Source of the DNA: Capronia americana
Lineage: Eukaryota > Ascomycota > Eurotiomycetes > Chaetothyriales > Herpotrichiellaceae
Assembly: GCA_016110215.1 (NCBI GenBank)
Contig: JADWQD010000007.1
Location: forward strand, 62,001-126,000
Direction of reading: 5' to 3'
Length of the DNA stretch: 64,000 bases
The stretch's first letter is position 1. Each line of letters begins with the position of its first letter. Made by a program: the position numbers and the translations under genes. Below, in pieces: positions 43,642-54,772 of this stretch. The notes beneath the pieces are model-generated. The model was not told the origin of the DNA, searched no databases, and was given only the letters and a program-made list of their open reading frames with translations.

Positions 43642-45825
43642 CTATCTATGCATGTCCCTAACCACGGCTTCGACCTTGCCCACCGCCTCCCGCACGGCCG
43701 GACAAAAATGCCTTTTCATAATCTCCATTTCCCACACCCCAGTTCCGACGCTGAGCACATTGGTGCCCTCGACAGAGTCACTACTCCCCTGAAACACGCC
43801 GTCGCCTCTGCGCTCATCACTGTACCAGAGCGGTTCGATCTTGCGGGCGTGTTTGTCCGCGATCTTGTGCAGCAGTGCCAGGACGGCGAGGCACGATTTC
43901 TCCGGCAACTGCAGCGAGACGGTCAATAGGCGTTTGAAGAACGCGAGGGCCGTTAGCGTTGGCGGTGGGGCTGAGGGTGTCAATAGGATAGATGTGAGGA
44001 CCCTTGTGAGCAGGAGGATGGGGGTCGAGATGTTGACTTTGGTGATCTTTTCACTTCCGTTGTTAACACCGCTACTGCCACTGCCACTGCCACTGCCCGG
44101 CGACGTGGACGCTGAATGGGGATCCGGCAATCGTAGGGATTTCGGCCCGAGTTCGATGTCCGCGTCCAGACTGAGCGGGTATATGGAGCGGTAGGTGTGC
44201 GAGGTGAAGAAGCTGAGGTCGAGGTTTAGTGTCGAGGCCGCGCGGGAGGCGTCCTGGCCCGAGAGGAGCGTGAAAGCCGTTTGTGTGGCGAGGAGCGATT
44301 CGCGAGTCAGGTTGCGCATCGTGGCGCTGTCGCGGGTCCCTGCTGCCGTGTCTGCCGCCTCTGATTCCTCGTGTGTGAGGTGGTTGAGATCATGCGAGAG
44401 AGACGATTGGCGGTCGTCGGCCTGGGCGACGATTTCTTTCAACGCCTCCAGCAGATCGCCGAACAGGTCCTGGTTGATCAGGTGGGCGTAGCGGGCCAGT
44501 CCTTCGAGCACCGCGCCCATAAGCTCCGGGACACGCTGCTTGAGGATGCGGAAGTATGTCACAAAGACGAGCTTCAGGGTCTCGGATTGTAGTTTCTCGC
44601 GCTCCTCGTGGTTCACCAGCGCGGACGCCTCGGCCATGTCCTTTTCCACGGCTCTGCGTTCTTTGCGGAGTTTGCGCTCCTTCTTCGTGATGTGTTGCGA
44701 TTTCTCCTTCTTGATCTTCCGCCCGTGGATCTTGGACGCAGAGTCTGTGCCTTGGTCCTTGTCCGTCCAGCCCGGGGGCGGGAGTTCTGATAAGAGGCGC
44801 AGCTGGAAGAAAGTGTTCAACACTTCCTCTCTGATGCGGTAGTCTTTTGCCTTCATCATCTTGGTCAGCAGGCTGACTGCTTCTAGGGAGGGCGCGCCAT
44901 CTTCGTCATTAGCGAAAAATTTCTCGACCGTGTCGACGCATTTATTGAACTCGGCGGTGGCTTCCCGGCTGCAGAGTTCGTACGCCAGGATGTTCAACAA
45001 CTCCGTTCGGAAATTGAAGTGCGGAACGGACAGTAGAAGGGCACACGCGCAGTTGATCGCCACGCTTCTCAAGGACCGATGCTCGGCATTGCCCTTTCGG
45101 TTCTTCGTCAGACTGCCCAACTGTTTCACGTAGCTGTGGTATCCCGTGACGAGAGCGTGCTCGTATTGTCTCGTCTTCCGCACATCCTTGGAAATTTTAC
45201 TCCCTAGTTCTTCATCCTTGTAGCTACGTATTCGATACCCGGGGATGTTATCCTTGTAGACGGCCGCCTGGGCCGCGAGGACGAGTTTCTGCACCGAAAC
45301 CGGGGAAGCGGGTGTGCAGAGTTCGGCGAGCTTTTTGAATGAAGAGGAGTGTTCTTCAGGATCCTCATTGAGGAGTGTGACCAGCCGGGCGATTTCTTCT
45401 TTAGCCGAGAGGACCTGTTGCTTCACGGGGATCTGTGGTTCAGGGTCGGTGGGAGGCGTGGATTGCTGAGCGGCTTCATCTTCGTCGTCTGTACCGGAGC
45501 CGATAAAACTGTCGGAGTCCACATCTTCATCTGCGTGCTGTGCCTGGAATTGTCTGACCGTCCCTTCTGCGGTCTTGATCGGTAGCCTCGTGGATTCCTT
45601 GGTCTTCTTGCTCCGCGATCTCTGTTCATAGTCTTGTTCGAGATCCCAGTCTGCAGCTCGGGCGAAGAGGTCGGCTGCCCTGACAGTCTCGGAAACCTTG
45701 CTGTCGTCTATGGGTGGCGTCAAGCGCCTGCGTTTCGCAGGCCGTCCGTGGCCCATGGCTGTATTTGTTCCTGGGAGACGAGAGCCCGTCGCATGCAACC
45801 GTCCTGGGGCTGCGAAGTCGAACAT
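43642..45825 (-). CDS. NOC3: nucleolar complex protein 3 (Noc3)
   Basis: Intronless, 727 aa from the ATG at 45825. The second Met (45756, MGHGRPAKRRRLTPPID) matches the usual family start better and may be the real one. Noc3 partners Noc2 in pre-60S export and also functions in pre-replicative complex assembly. Features are a basic N-terminal nuclear signal, an acidic stretch (DEDVDSDSFIGSGTDDEDE), the NOC3 core (LRSVAINCACALLLSVPHFN, FRTELLNILAYELC, LTKMMKAKDYRIREEVLNTF), a lysine-rich coiled region (KIKKEKSQHITKKERKLRKE) and a CBF/Mak21-type end (LPEKSCLAVLALLHKIADKH). A Gly-Ser repeat (GSGSGSGSS) is coded by a CCACTG iteration at 44066-44098. Head-to-head with NIP7. Confidence 0.93.
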   Translation of the reverse strand: MFDFAAPGRLHATGSRLPGTNTAMGHGRPAKRRRLTPPIDDSKVSETVRAADLFARAADWDLEQDYEQRSRSKKTKESTRLPIKTAEGTVRQFQAQHADEDVDSDSFIGSGTDDEDEAAQQSTPPTDPEPQIPVKQQVLSAKEEIARLVTLLNEDPEEHSSSFKKLAELCTPASPVSVQKLVLAAQAAVYKDNIPGYRIRSYKDEELGSKISKDVRKTRQYEHALVTGYHSYVKQLGSLTKNRKGNAEHRSLRSVAINCACALLLSVPHFNFRTELLNILAYELCSREATAEFNKCVDTVEKFFANDEDGAPSLEAVSLLTKMMKAKDYRIREEVLNTFFQLRLLSELPPPGWTDKDQGTDSASKIHGRKIKKEKSQHITKKERKLRKERRAVEKDMAEASALVNHEEREKLQSETLKLVFVTYFRILKQRVPELMGAVLEGLARYAHLINQDLFGDLLEALKEIVAQADDRQSSLSHDLNHLTHEESEAADTAAGTRDSATMRNLTRESLLATQTAFTLLSGQDASRAASTLNLDLSFFTSHTYRSIYPLSLDADIELGPKSLRLPDPHSASTSPGSGSGSGSSGVNNGSEKITKVNISTPILLLTRVLTSILLTPSAPPPTLTALAFFKRLLTVSLQLPEKSCLAVLALLHKIADKHARKIEPLWYSDERRGDGVFQGSSDSVEGTNVLSVGTGVWEMEIMKRHFCPAVREAVGKVEAVVRDMHR

Positions 45826-46001
45826 ACAAAATTTCGAAAAGAGTTTGACCGAAGATTTTCCGCCCCGCAGAAATTATTTCCTCGTCGTCTTCATCTCCAT
45901 GTGCGATATTCGACATTCGTCTCCGTCCACGCCTTTGCTTGTGGCGACCCCAGTTGGACAGTTCTCCATAGACCTATTCTGCTTTAGAACTCACCGTCAA
46001 G

Positions 46002-46565
46002 ATGCGCCCCCTTACCGACACAGAAACGCAAACTCTCTTCACCAAACTGGCAAACTACACTGGCCGGTCCCTCACCCAACTCATTGCACCTTCCGACTCC
46101 TCCTCCAAAGACGACAGGCATGTCTTCCGTCTGCACGAATCCCGCGTTTACTATGTGCGCCTCTCCCTCGCGAACCTCGCCACCTCAATCGCCCGCGACA
46201 ACCTCCTCTCGCTTGGTACGTGTATCGGCAAATTCACAAAGACGGGCAAATTTCGACTACACATCACCGCTTTAGACGTGATTGCCCCGCACGCACGGTA
46301 CAAGCTCTGGATCAAACCGAATGGAGAAATGCCCTTCTTGTACGGCGGCCATGTTCTCAAAGCGCATGTCGGAAGGTGGAGTGAAGATTGTCCTGAACAT
46401 TCGGGTCTCGTGGTTTTCGCCATGGACGATACGCCCCTCGGTTTTGGGGTGACTGCTAAAAGTACGGCCGAGGCGCGGAAGTTGGATCCCACAAATATTG
46501 TGGTCTTCAGACAAGGGGATGTGGGCGAGTACTTGAGGGAGGAGGATACGTTGTTCACGACTTGA
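46002..46565 (+). CDS. NIP7: 60S ribosome biogenesis factor Nip7
   Basis: Intronless, 187 aa, close to the ~180 aa typical of the family. Starts MRPLTDTETQTLFTKLANYT. The N-terminal alpha/beta domain is followed by LGTCIGKFTKTGKFRLHITA and a PUA RNA-binding domain (YKLWIKPNGEMPFLYGGHVL, then DTPLGFGVTAKSTAEARK and VVFRQGDVGEYLREEDTLF). Acts in pre-60S maturation and 27S rRNA processing. Separated from the divergent NOC3 by 176 bp (245 bp if NOC3 starts at 45756), so a shared ribosome-biogenesis promoter is likely. Confidence 0.96.
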   Translation: MRPLTDTETQTLFTKLANYTGRSLTQLIAPSDSSSKDDRHVFRLHESRVYYVRLSLANLATSIARDNLLSLGTCIGKFTKTGKFRLHITALDVIAPHARYKLWIKPNGEMPFLYGGHVLKAHVGRWSEDCPEHSGLVVFAMDDTPLGFGVTAKSTAEARKLDPTNIVVFRQGDVGEYLREEDTLFTT

Positions 46566-47414
46566 TAGGGGTGTGGGATGAGTGGTTATTGAAGTGCCAA
46601 ACCTAAGAGCATGGACCCAGAAGAGTTCATATAAGTGGACAAGTACACTGTGACTTGCGCCGGTCTACGGGTCAGCTAGGGAGGGCAAAGCTCGAGTAGT
46701 CGAATCATTCTCTAATCCCTCTTTCAGAACGGAGGGATTTGCCCTTGAACGACCCAGGGTTAGGCTTGCCAAGGGTCACAGCAGAGAGCGCCGACCGACG
46801 AAGGCTTCCGAAGGAAGACCAGTGCAGATTCACTGAGATGAGATTTGTTGAGAAGTTGAGGTGGCGTGAATGTCAATTCGAAACTTCGTGGCTCTCACAC
46901 CTGTCCTGCTGGTTCCAGTCAAAGGAGCGGAGGACGAATCAACAGCAGGTATGTCATGGACGTAGGGATGTCAGATTCCGAGTTGGAGGGCAAAGAGTTG
47001 ACCGAGGCAGAGGAAGGGGGCCAGAAGGATGTTTGACATGGAGTTCTGCATGCGGCTTTAGAGTAGTACGAGGATGGGTCTTTTTTTTGCAGCGAGACGA
47101 GCGGGTGGTAGACTCGTTTTTCTGCGATCCAAACGAGGGTCGTGTTTCTCACTAAGAACATCACCCGATTCCGAACCGAGTGGAAACTACTTGTTCGGAT
47201 CTCCGTGGGGTCTTCTAACCGTATGAATCAGTCAACGACACTCATAGTGTAACGGTCTTGATCTGGCGCTGGGGATCACGCATTAGGTGCTCGATTAGAG
47301 GGCAAGCATGTGCAAAAATCCTTTGAAAGCCAGACACCTGTTTCCTGTACATATGGCAAGTCAGAAGTCCCAAATTGCTTGAGCCTTTCTAAACCGTGCT
47401 TTCCTGTTCTCTGT
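46566..47414. other. convergent intergenic, nothing identified
   Basis: About 850 bp between NIP7 and the Mic26/27 gene. Contains one T-tract (47078-47087). The only sizeable frames (46739-47155 plus, 46919-47164 minus) overlap and are unconvincing. Confidence 0.45.
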
Positions 47415-48265
47415 CTATTTTCCTTTGGAAACCAACTCCTCTACGTTTTTCCTGGCCTCAATGGCCTTCTCATCTGCCCATTCAGCGGCTCCTTGCGTAA
47501 TTCCCCGCGTTTGCTTCCACGCCTCCTGCACAAACGCGCTGATTTGCGAATGCGTATCAGCCACCACGGGCACTCTCTTCTCATACTCCCAGATCAAGTC
47601 GGAAGTATTCCGCATCGTCACGGGGATGAGATACCAGCCCGCGGCAACACCCACGGCAAGTGGGAATGTGGTCCGTAAAAGAATACCCCTGTTTCGCGAG
47701 ATTATCGAGCCTGTAAGTGTCGCGACAAGGACATAGATCGCTCCCGGGAGGAGTTGCTCTCCTGTCTCCGGCTTGGGAGCCAAGGATGCAATGGTATTGC
47801 TGAAGTCTGTTTCTTTGCGAAACGCCCAGCTGAGGAAGTTGTTGAACGATGTCTCGGCCCCGAGAGAGTGGTGATATAGGAAGATCCGGGCATTCTTCAC
47901 CTGTTCAGCAAGTCTGTCCGTTGGTGTGGGTGAGGTTGGGTGAGGTCGTGACACTGGTGAAGTGGGCGAAGGTTGAGGGACGGTGGGCGCGACTGGGTAT
48001 GCAGAGTATATGGGCTTTTTCTCAGGAAGCTAGGAAACCGTCAGCAGAGCTACACCGTATCCCTAAAGCTGGTGTTCCGCACGTCATCTTTGGAGGGAGC
48101 TTCAGCGTACGCTGTGCGGAAGGGTGAAGGAATTGCTGAAACTTGGGTGCCGGCTGCTGCTCCTAGGACAAATACGGTAGCCTGCCGCGACTGTCATAAT
48201 CATTAACGAGGTCAGACTGCTCGGCCAGGGGGGCTTACAGCTCGCAGTATTCTTGTCCGCGCCAT
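47415..48265 (-). CDS. MICOS complex subunit Mic26/Mic27 (apolipoprotein O-like)
   Basis: Three exons: 48265-48239 (27 nt), 48181-48083 and 48029-47415, giving 246 aa. The introns are 57 bp (GTAAGC...GGCAG) and 53 bp (GTGCGG, branch GCTGAC, CCTAG). The spliced start MARTRILRAATVFVLGAAAG is a mitochondrial-type leader with a hydrophobic segment. It is followed by RTAYAEAPSKDDLPEKKPIY and a Pro-rich linker. The APOO-like part has VKNARIFLYHHSLGAETSFN, QLLPGAIYVLVATLTGSIIS (glycine-rich membrane helix), LRTTFPLAVGVAAGWYLIPV and WEYEKRVPVVADTHSQI. It shapes inner-membrane cristae junctions. Mic26 and Mic27 cannot be told apart here. Divergent from OCT1 (246 bp between starts). Confidence 0.9.
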
Positions 48266-48511
48266 ACTGTAGGTTGTTGAGCAGTCGTGGCTGCTGGCGC
48301 ATGCTCTCACGAATTAGTTCGACAATCTTTCAATCCGAGCTCTGACGCAGATGGGCGAATCGGCATCGGGCTTGGCAATTCACGTCATGCTCGTGACTGC
48401 GCGATCAAAAGTCGCAAGGGTCCGATAACACGCGAAATTCAACCTGGAAACGAGGGCAGAGTAACACTCACTGTGTGACAAACTGACCTGCTCCCAGGGC
48501 TGGACTGTATT

Positions 48512-50899
48512 ATGCACAAAGCGCTGCGCCGACAGCCATGGACTTGTGCCAGATGCCTTCGCAGGCAGAGCAGATACAACAGCACAGCTGCTGGCGTTGT
48601 GAACGACGATAACACCTTCCGTTCCGCATACCTGAATGGAAGCCCTTCTGCTCGAAGCAAGGGCGATGATGATCTCCTGCGCGAGGTGTTCAACCGGAAA
48701 GGCCTGTCCAAAGCCACTCAGACACGACGATCGGGCTTGATAGGAAACACACTCTTGACCAACCCGAAAGGATTTCAGAAATTTGCAGAGACATCGGTTG
48801 TGCAATGCAAGAGGTTGGTGGAGAGGACTCTCGCTGCTTCGACAGCTGAAGAATATAAGACAATTCCCAGAGACTTGGATCGTCTCAGTGACCTGCTATG
48901 TCGGGTCATAGACCTGTCTGATTTCATAAGGAGCATACACCCCAGCGCCGATGTTGCCGCCGCTGCGTCCGCCTCGTATTCTCTCATGTTTCAATACATG
49001 AACGAATTGAACACAACTACTGGGTTGAATGAGCAGCTCAAAAAGGCCTGGGACATGCCAGAAGTCCGGTCACAATGGAACGAAGAGGAGAAGATGGTTG
49101 CGGTGCTCTTGATGAGGGATTTCGCCAAGTCTGGAATTCATCTTCCAGATCAGCAGAGGCATCAGTTCGTCTCGCTTTCGAACGATATTGTACAGCTTGG
49201 GAACGACTTCATCAATCAGATGGACCACGCGAAGGAGTATGTATCGTTCTCGGCGCGGCAATTAGATGGCCTAGACCCTACCTTGATCCAAAGTCTGAAG
49301 TACCGCGAACGAGCTCAGATCCCAGTATCTAGCAGATGGTCAAAGATGGTCCTCCATTCCGTCAAGGACCCTGCCACACGGAAAGAAATGTACATGGCCG
49401 AACGAAGCGCCTCGAAGAAGACGATCGCGACTCTGGAACAGCTGCTTCTCCGTCGAGCACAACTCGCCAAACTCACAGGCTTCGATAATTTTGCACAAAT
49501 GACTCTGATTGAGAAAATGGCCAAGACGCCTGAAGCGGTTAACAACTTTCTCGAGTCGATCAACGCAAACAACAAGACCCACGTGCAGAAAGAGCTCGCA
49601 CCACTCTTGGAGCTGAAACGGAAAATGGACCTAGGCGCCAAAGACCTCGATCCATGGGACCACAACTATCTGCTCGCCAAACTCCAACAGATGGAAGCCA
49701 ACTCCGGACCGCGAACCTCCAAGTCGCGCTTACAAGAAAGCGCACGCTCCTACTTCGCCCTTGGCCACGTAATGCAAGGTCTCTCGAGTCTCTTCGACTC
49801 CCTTTATGGTGTGCGCTTCGTCCCCAAAGATACCGCCCAGGGAGAAATCTGGCACCCAGACGTGCGCCGCTTGGATGTCTACACCGACAAGCAAGAACAC
49901 ATCGCCACCATGTATTGCGACTTATTCTCCCGCCCGGGGAAGCAATCTCACCCCGCTCACTTCACGCTCCTGTGCTCCCGCGAAATCTCCGACGAAGAAA
50001 TTCGCCACTGCGCCGAACGAGAGGAACCGTTGAATAACGGCATGCCCACACTCCGGTCCAGGGATGGTACCTCTGGGAAAATAACACACCATCAAATCCC
50101 CGTCATCGCGCTCGTCTGCGGGTTCCCGCACTCTAGTGCCGCCGATGAGCCCGCCCTGCTTAGTCAATACAATCTGGTTTCCCTCTTCCACGAGATGGGC
50201 CACGCCATTCATTCTATCCTTGGCAGAACTACAATGCAAGGCATCAGCGGAACCCGCGTGGCCACGGATTTCTCCGAACTCCCCTCCGTGCTCATGGAAT
50301 CATTCGCAACAGACCCCTCAGTCCTGAAACTCTTCGCCCGCCACTATGAGACCGACGCGCCTATGCCTGAGGAATTGGTCCACCTCCTGGCGTCGGAATC
50401 TTCCAGGGAAACCTCCCGGCAGGGAGCTTCGAATAACGAATCCCAGATCCTGATGAGCATCCTCGACCAGGTATACCACGGCGACGGGCCTGTCCGCGCC
50501 CTTAACTCCGGGAGATACGACTCCACGGCCGTGTACTACGACGTGTGGAACAGATACGGTAGTGTGCCCGAGCCGTGGGGCACCAGCTGGCAGGGCTTCT
50601 TCGGGCATCTGCACGGCTACGGCGCGAGCTACTACTCCTATCTGTTCGATACGGCGATCGCGCGACGGGTGTGGAAGAACGTGTTTCGGAGTGGAGAGAA
50701 CGCTGGCGCAGTTGACAGGCAGGCGGGCGAGAGGTTCAAAGAGGAGGTGCTCAAGTGGGGCGGTGGGAGAGATCCGTGGCTGTGCCTTGAGGGTCTTCTG
50801 GGAGAAGGAAGAGGGATCCTGGCCGAGGGAGGCGATGAAGCTATGCTGGAGGTAGGACGCTGGGGCGTTGGTGCCAGTGATGTGGGCGAGGTTGAGTAG
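48512..50899 (+). CDS. OCT1: mitochondrial intermediate peptidase
   Basis: Intronless, 795 aa. Matrix zinc metallopeptidase (M3 family) that removes an octapeptide from proteins already cut by the general processing peptidase. The N-terminus (MHKALRRQPWTCARCLRRQS) is a presequence. The active site FHEMGHAIHSILGRT carries HExxH at residues 560-564, with the third ligand in the downstream FSELPSVLMESFATD. Other family blocks are MTLIEKMAKTPEAVNNFLES, LGHVMQGLSSLFDSLYGVRF, DLFSRPGKQSHPAHFTLLC and the C-terminal GYGASYYSYLFDTAIARRVW. Catalytic residues intact and length typical. Confidence 0.96.
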   Translation: MHKALRRQPWTCARCLRRQSRYNSTAAGVVNDDNTFRSAYLNGSPSARSKGDDDLLREVFNRKGLSKATQTRRSGLIGNTLLTNPKGFQKFAETSVVQCKRLVERTLAASTAEEYKTIPRDLDRLSDLLCRVIDLSDFIRSIHPSADVAAAASASYSLMFQYMNELNTTTGLNEQLKKAWDMPEVRSQWNEEEKMVAVLLMRDFAKSGIHLPDQQRHQFVSLSNDIVQLGNDFINQMDHAKEYVSFSARQLDGLDPTLIQSLKYRERAQIPVSSRWSKMVLHSVKDPATRKEMYMAERSASKKTIATLEQLLLRRAQLAKLTGFDNFAQMTLIEKMAKTPEAVNNFLESINANNKTHVQKELAPLLELKRKMDLGAKDLDPWDHNYLLAKLQQMEANSGPRTSKSRLQESARSYFALGHVMQGLSSLFDSLYGVRFVPKDTAQGEIWHPDVRRLDVYTDKQEHIATMYCDLFSRPGKQSHPAHFTLLCSREISDEEIRHCAEREEPLNNGMPTLRSRDGTSGKITHHQIPVIALVCGFPHSSAADEPALLSQYNLVSLFHEMGHAIHSILGRTTMQGISGTRVATDFSELPSVLMESFATDPSVLKLFARHYETDAPMPEELVHLLASESSRETSRQGASNNESQILMSILDQVYHGDGPVRALNSGRYDSTAVYYDVWNRYGSVPEPWGTSWQGFFGHLHGYGASYYSYLFDTAIARRVWKNVFRSGENAGAVDRQAGERFKEEVLKWGGGRDPWLCLEGLLGEGRGILAEGGDEAMLEVGRWGVGASDVGEVE

Positions 50900-51142
50900 A
50901 GAACATGAGCGCTTGACCTGATCCGACGAAACGCTCGAGGTAGCGACATCGTGGCACAGAAAACAGAAGGTGTATTCTCAACCATTATTCCATCATGTAC
51001 GCAACTTGATCTTTGAACACCTATGAATCGTCAATCCGTCAAATCTCTGTCCAATTCCTTCTGGAAAGCCGTGACCCAACCCAACAACCATTACCCAAAA
51101 CTTAACGCCCTGCCATGTGATTCCCATATGTGCTCAATCTCG

Positions 51143-53701
51143 TCAATGCATCGAAATTTCCGGATATCCTCCTCCACTAGACTGTGCTCCTGTGGCGACG
51201 CTTCCTGGCATCTTGCCGCCCATCGCGCCCGTCCCTCCACCGAGCATACTGTTCTCCGCCGCGCCAGCCTCGTACCCATCAGTAGCGTCATGCATGTCCG
51301 CCAACGTCGTATCCACCCCGCTCATAGCCAGATCCAAATCGGCGCTCGAGAAGGCGTCTCCGTCGAACAACGGGTCCTGCCAAATCGTCGGCATGGACAG
51401 GTCGAAGAAGCCTTCGAAGAGGTTGTCGAGATCGTTGAATGAAGAGTCGTAGAGCCCGAAGGAAGGGTGCGCGTCAATGGCAGGATTGAATGGGGCGGTC
51501 ATGGAGCCGGATGCGAATGGGTGGGAGAGGGTGGCGGGGGCGTGAGGGTTGCCGTTCAGGGAGATGGAGCCTGGCATGGGTAGCCTGGAAGGTCGATTGG
51601 AGTTGATGTTGTAGTTGGTTGCCCCGTTCGAGGTGGCAACCTGGCTATAACCTGAAGCATAGCTGTTTCCAACATGCTGGGAAATGACAGTGCCACTGCC
51701 AGTGCTAGAAGTCGGTAAAGGGGATTTCAGCGTCGATGTGCTTGTCAGCGTCGGTGTGGAGGTGGCGCTAGTTCTTCGACCGCCGCTGCGGGTCGTGGAG
51801 GGAGATCCTGGTTTTGTAGCTCCTGGTGTGGGATTGGAGTGCGTGGCCGCGGCATCAGAGAGGACATGTAGCCCACTGCCTCCGCCGCCGCTGCCGGAAG
51901 ATGCAACAGTGGAAGGACCGCGCGTGGTTCCGGATGTTGTCGCAGGGGTGGCATGGTGGCTTGGACGGTGGCCTCTTCCCTCAAAGGGTCCGAATTTACA
52001 TGCACTGACTTCCGCTTCCATCGCGTTGGCGATATTGGCGATGCTGGCTTTCCTCACCCCCGTCTCCTTGAGACTCTTGAGTGCCTTCCTTCCGAGCCTG
52101 GCCATGGCGTCGGCTGTCCACCAATACGTGCTCAACGCTTCTAACATTTCGCATCTCGTTGCCAAATCTGCTTGAGCGCGCTCGCTATCTTCGAATGCGT
52201 TGTCTCGAAGGCCGCGATAGGTTACCGTCAGCGTGAGGCCGACTGCGTAGGGAATCAGGGGTAGTGGCGGGACCGATAAGTGCTTGCCATCAGAGAGGAG
52301 ATCCTGTATTCGACTGGCGGCCGAAATGCGACGGGCGTAGCTTGCGGTTGTAGGTCCTCCGGCACGACACGACAGAATCGAGATTACGAGGTAGCAGATC
52401 TCCAGAACGTCTAGAACAGTCAGTAGATTGTGATGGTGTTGAGGAAATCATAAAGAAACACACATACTTCGTTCTGATCCATGGAGTAAGTCAAGATCAA
52501 TTCCCTCCGCTAGTGAATTGTATGTTGGAAACTCTGTCTCCCACCCAGTGCAGTCTGGGTCTGCAGTCGGTCTGTAGAATTCAATCACGTCGTCAAGGAG
52601 ATCGCCTAACCTGAGCCACATGTTGATGACATTACTCCTCGGGATTGTGCTTTCCAGAGGGGGGCGGGATATATCCACGTCCCTGTTCGCAATCACGATC
52701 GGCCTACCACCTAGACAAGCATTAATCTTGTCAAGCGTCCAAATAGTCCACCATAGCATGCTTGACTGATCTTTCAGTGTCCGTCCTGGAGTGTGGATGT
52801 GTAGACCCGAGGTCCATGCATCGTGGATCGCCATGGACAGGTGTAGTGAAGACTCTTCGATGCCTCCGGGACCATCATTATGCAGGTGCATCAGAGTCAG
52901 GATTTGGATCTTCGTGACTCGATCAGGTTCGAGATCTGCCTTCATCGCGGCATCCAGTCCTGTATGCAGACTCCGAGCGAATGGAATTGGATCGAGTAGT
53001 GGTCCGTCATCGTAGAGTCGAAGGTAAGGTGCTGCCTCTTCTGTCTTGCAGGTCACCAGGCATATCGCCTGCATCAAGAATATCGAGCATCGGCCTTCGC
53101 TGTAGTCTTTGAGCAACTTCATGCCATTTAGGATAGGCAGGAGCCCATCGAAGCACGCGATGTAAGTGGTGACCATCGCGTCCTGGGTGGCTTTGGGCAA
53201 GACCCGGAAGGCTCCTACAGCCTGCAGATAGTTCCGCTGGTGACCAGTCAACGTCCTGCGGCCGCCCTCCACTTTGCCATACTTCTCAACATTCAATGGC
53301 GTTTTTTCTCCCGACTTCTGCGGAGGAGGAGGCCCAAGGTCATCTGGCGGTAAGCTATCCTGGACGTCTCGGGACTGTTCAACCCAAGTACCGACTCTAC
53401 TAATACGTTGAGTGCCCTGTCTGCGTGATGATAGATCGGTCAATATCGACTCCGGGTTGAGGTCACCGACGAAGCGTATAGGCTCTTTGTGAGTCAGATT
53501 GGGCAGTACTCTTTCCAGCCCATCCGTGTCGGCTTGCTGATCGGGCGGGCGTTGAAAGGTGTGGTGACACCGCTTTTTGGCAGCTCGACATTTCTGACAT
53601 GCCCGCGCTGCTCTCTTGCGGCTGGCAAAGGCCGCAGTGTCCGCTTCCCAAACAACTTGCATCGAGAGGAAATCCAAAACGAGCGCAATGTGATGAAACA
53701 A
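51143..53701 (-). CDS. fungal-specific transcription factor with atypical cysteine cluster
   Basis: Two exons, 53701-52468 and 52410-51143, with a 57-bp intron (GTATGT...TCTAG), giving up to 833 aa. An alternative start is the Met at 53662. Near the N-terminus is RAARACQKCRAAKKRCHHTF, the first half of a Zn2Cys6 cluster. The expected second half (Cys-x2-Cys-x6-Cys) is absent from the following residues. The 'fungal transcription factor' middle domain is clear: RFVGDLNPESILTDLS, VVTTYIACFDGLLPILNGM-like, MAIHDAWTSGLHIHTPGR, LWWTIWTLDKINACLGGRPI and VDISRPPLESTIPR. The tail is Ser/Thr/Gly-rich, then acidic and aromatic (LFEGFFDLSMPTIWQDPLFD), activation-domain-like. Targets unknown. Confidence 0.87.
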
Positions 53702-54772
53702 GTAATGGTGGGGGAATGATGCCGACCTGAAAACTGCGATCTGGCCGAATACGGTGATCTACTTGGACAGTATCGCCTGTTTAAATGCCTCTCCGTACCG
53801 GGTCCCAAGCGCCATGGGCCTGGAGGCGTCGGCGATAGAGGGCAAATATGAAGAAAACCTCGAGGCAAAGTACGGTGTGCAACTGATATGCTATGATATT
53901 GCTTGTCATCCCTAGCGGATGCTGTCGAGAGCATCTGCGCTCCTCGCTTTGCACTAAGTTGAACTAGCCACGTGTTTTCGGCATGCGTGATCAACTCCAC
54001 AGCAAAATTGCTGGTTGAAGGATGGGTGTGGCGAAGACTTCGAATTGCCTATTGCATTACGCAGTACCTATTTCCGCTATCATCTCGACCGAAGACTGAT
54101 GTTGAGCTGAGCCTTCCAATCAGGAACTCCCCATGCGTGGCACTTATATCATGGGATGGCCCTCCGTTTCAATCACCATCTGACCCGCTTCTACCTTTCG
54201 TCTGGTAGGTCAATCACTCATGTCGATCCGGTGTTGAAGCCTCACCCCACTGGCTTGTTACTGGTACTCGTACACAGTATGAACATGCCTCCATGCTTTA
54301 GCTGCAGATTGAAGTGCTCCCATCCGCAGTTCCACCCGACGACCCTGGGGCTGTCGAGCCTTGCAGAATAGCCGCTTTCAAGCTCTCAACGACACTAGCA
54401 CCAAGATTTAGACTCGTGAGCCGGCAGCCCATGTCGGCTGCAGCTCTGCAACCCGGTTGACCTGAGATTCCTGCATGGGTCAACAAGCCTGGGGTGAACT
54501 TTGGGGCAGTTTTCCTTCAGTCTAACCGTATAGTCCTCCAGGTGGTGACGTAGTCTCCTCCTTGCATATTCATGCTGTCGTGGTAGTATGTCATTGTTTT
54601 GAATGATCGCAATTCATCCACAGCGCTGCGACGCAGCTGATGGATTGTCCATGTCGCTTGAGCATACACTTCAGTCAGCCGTGGGCCTTCGACTGGTTTC
54701 CTCGAGCCTATGACAAGTGACTTAGCCTCCTGCTGAGATCCCCGGTGCACTCTTTTCGTCGGGTCGTATTCC
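53702..54772. other. intergenic: regulator upstream and RBM42 3' flank
   Basis: A minus-strand 87-codon frame (54517-54780) follows the RBM42 stop in another frame. It has no ATG at its start and no known family, so it is taken as 3' UTR. Nothing else is supported. Confidence 0.45.
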
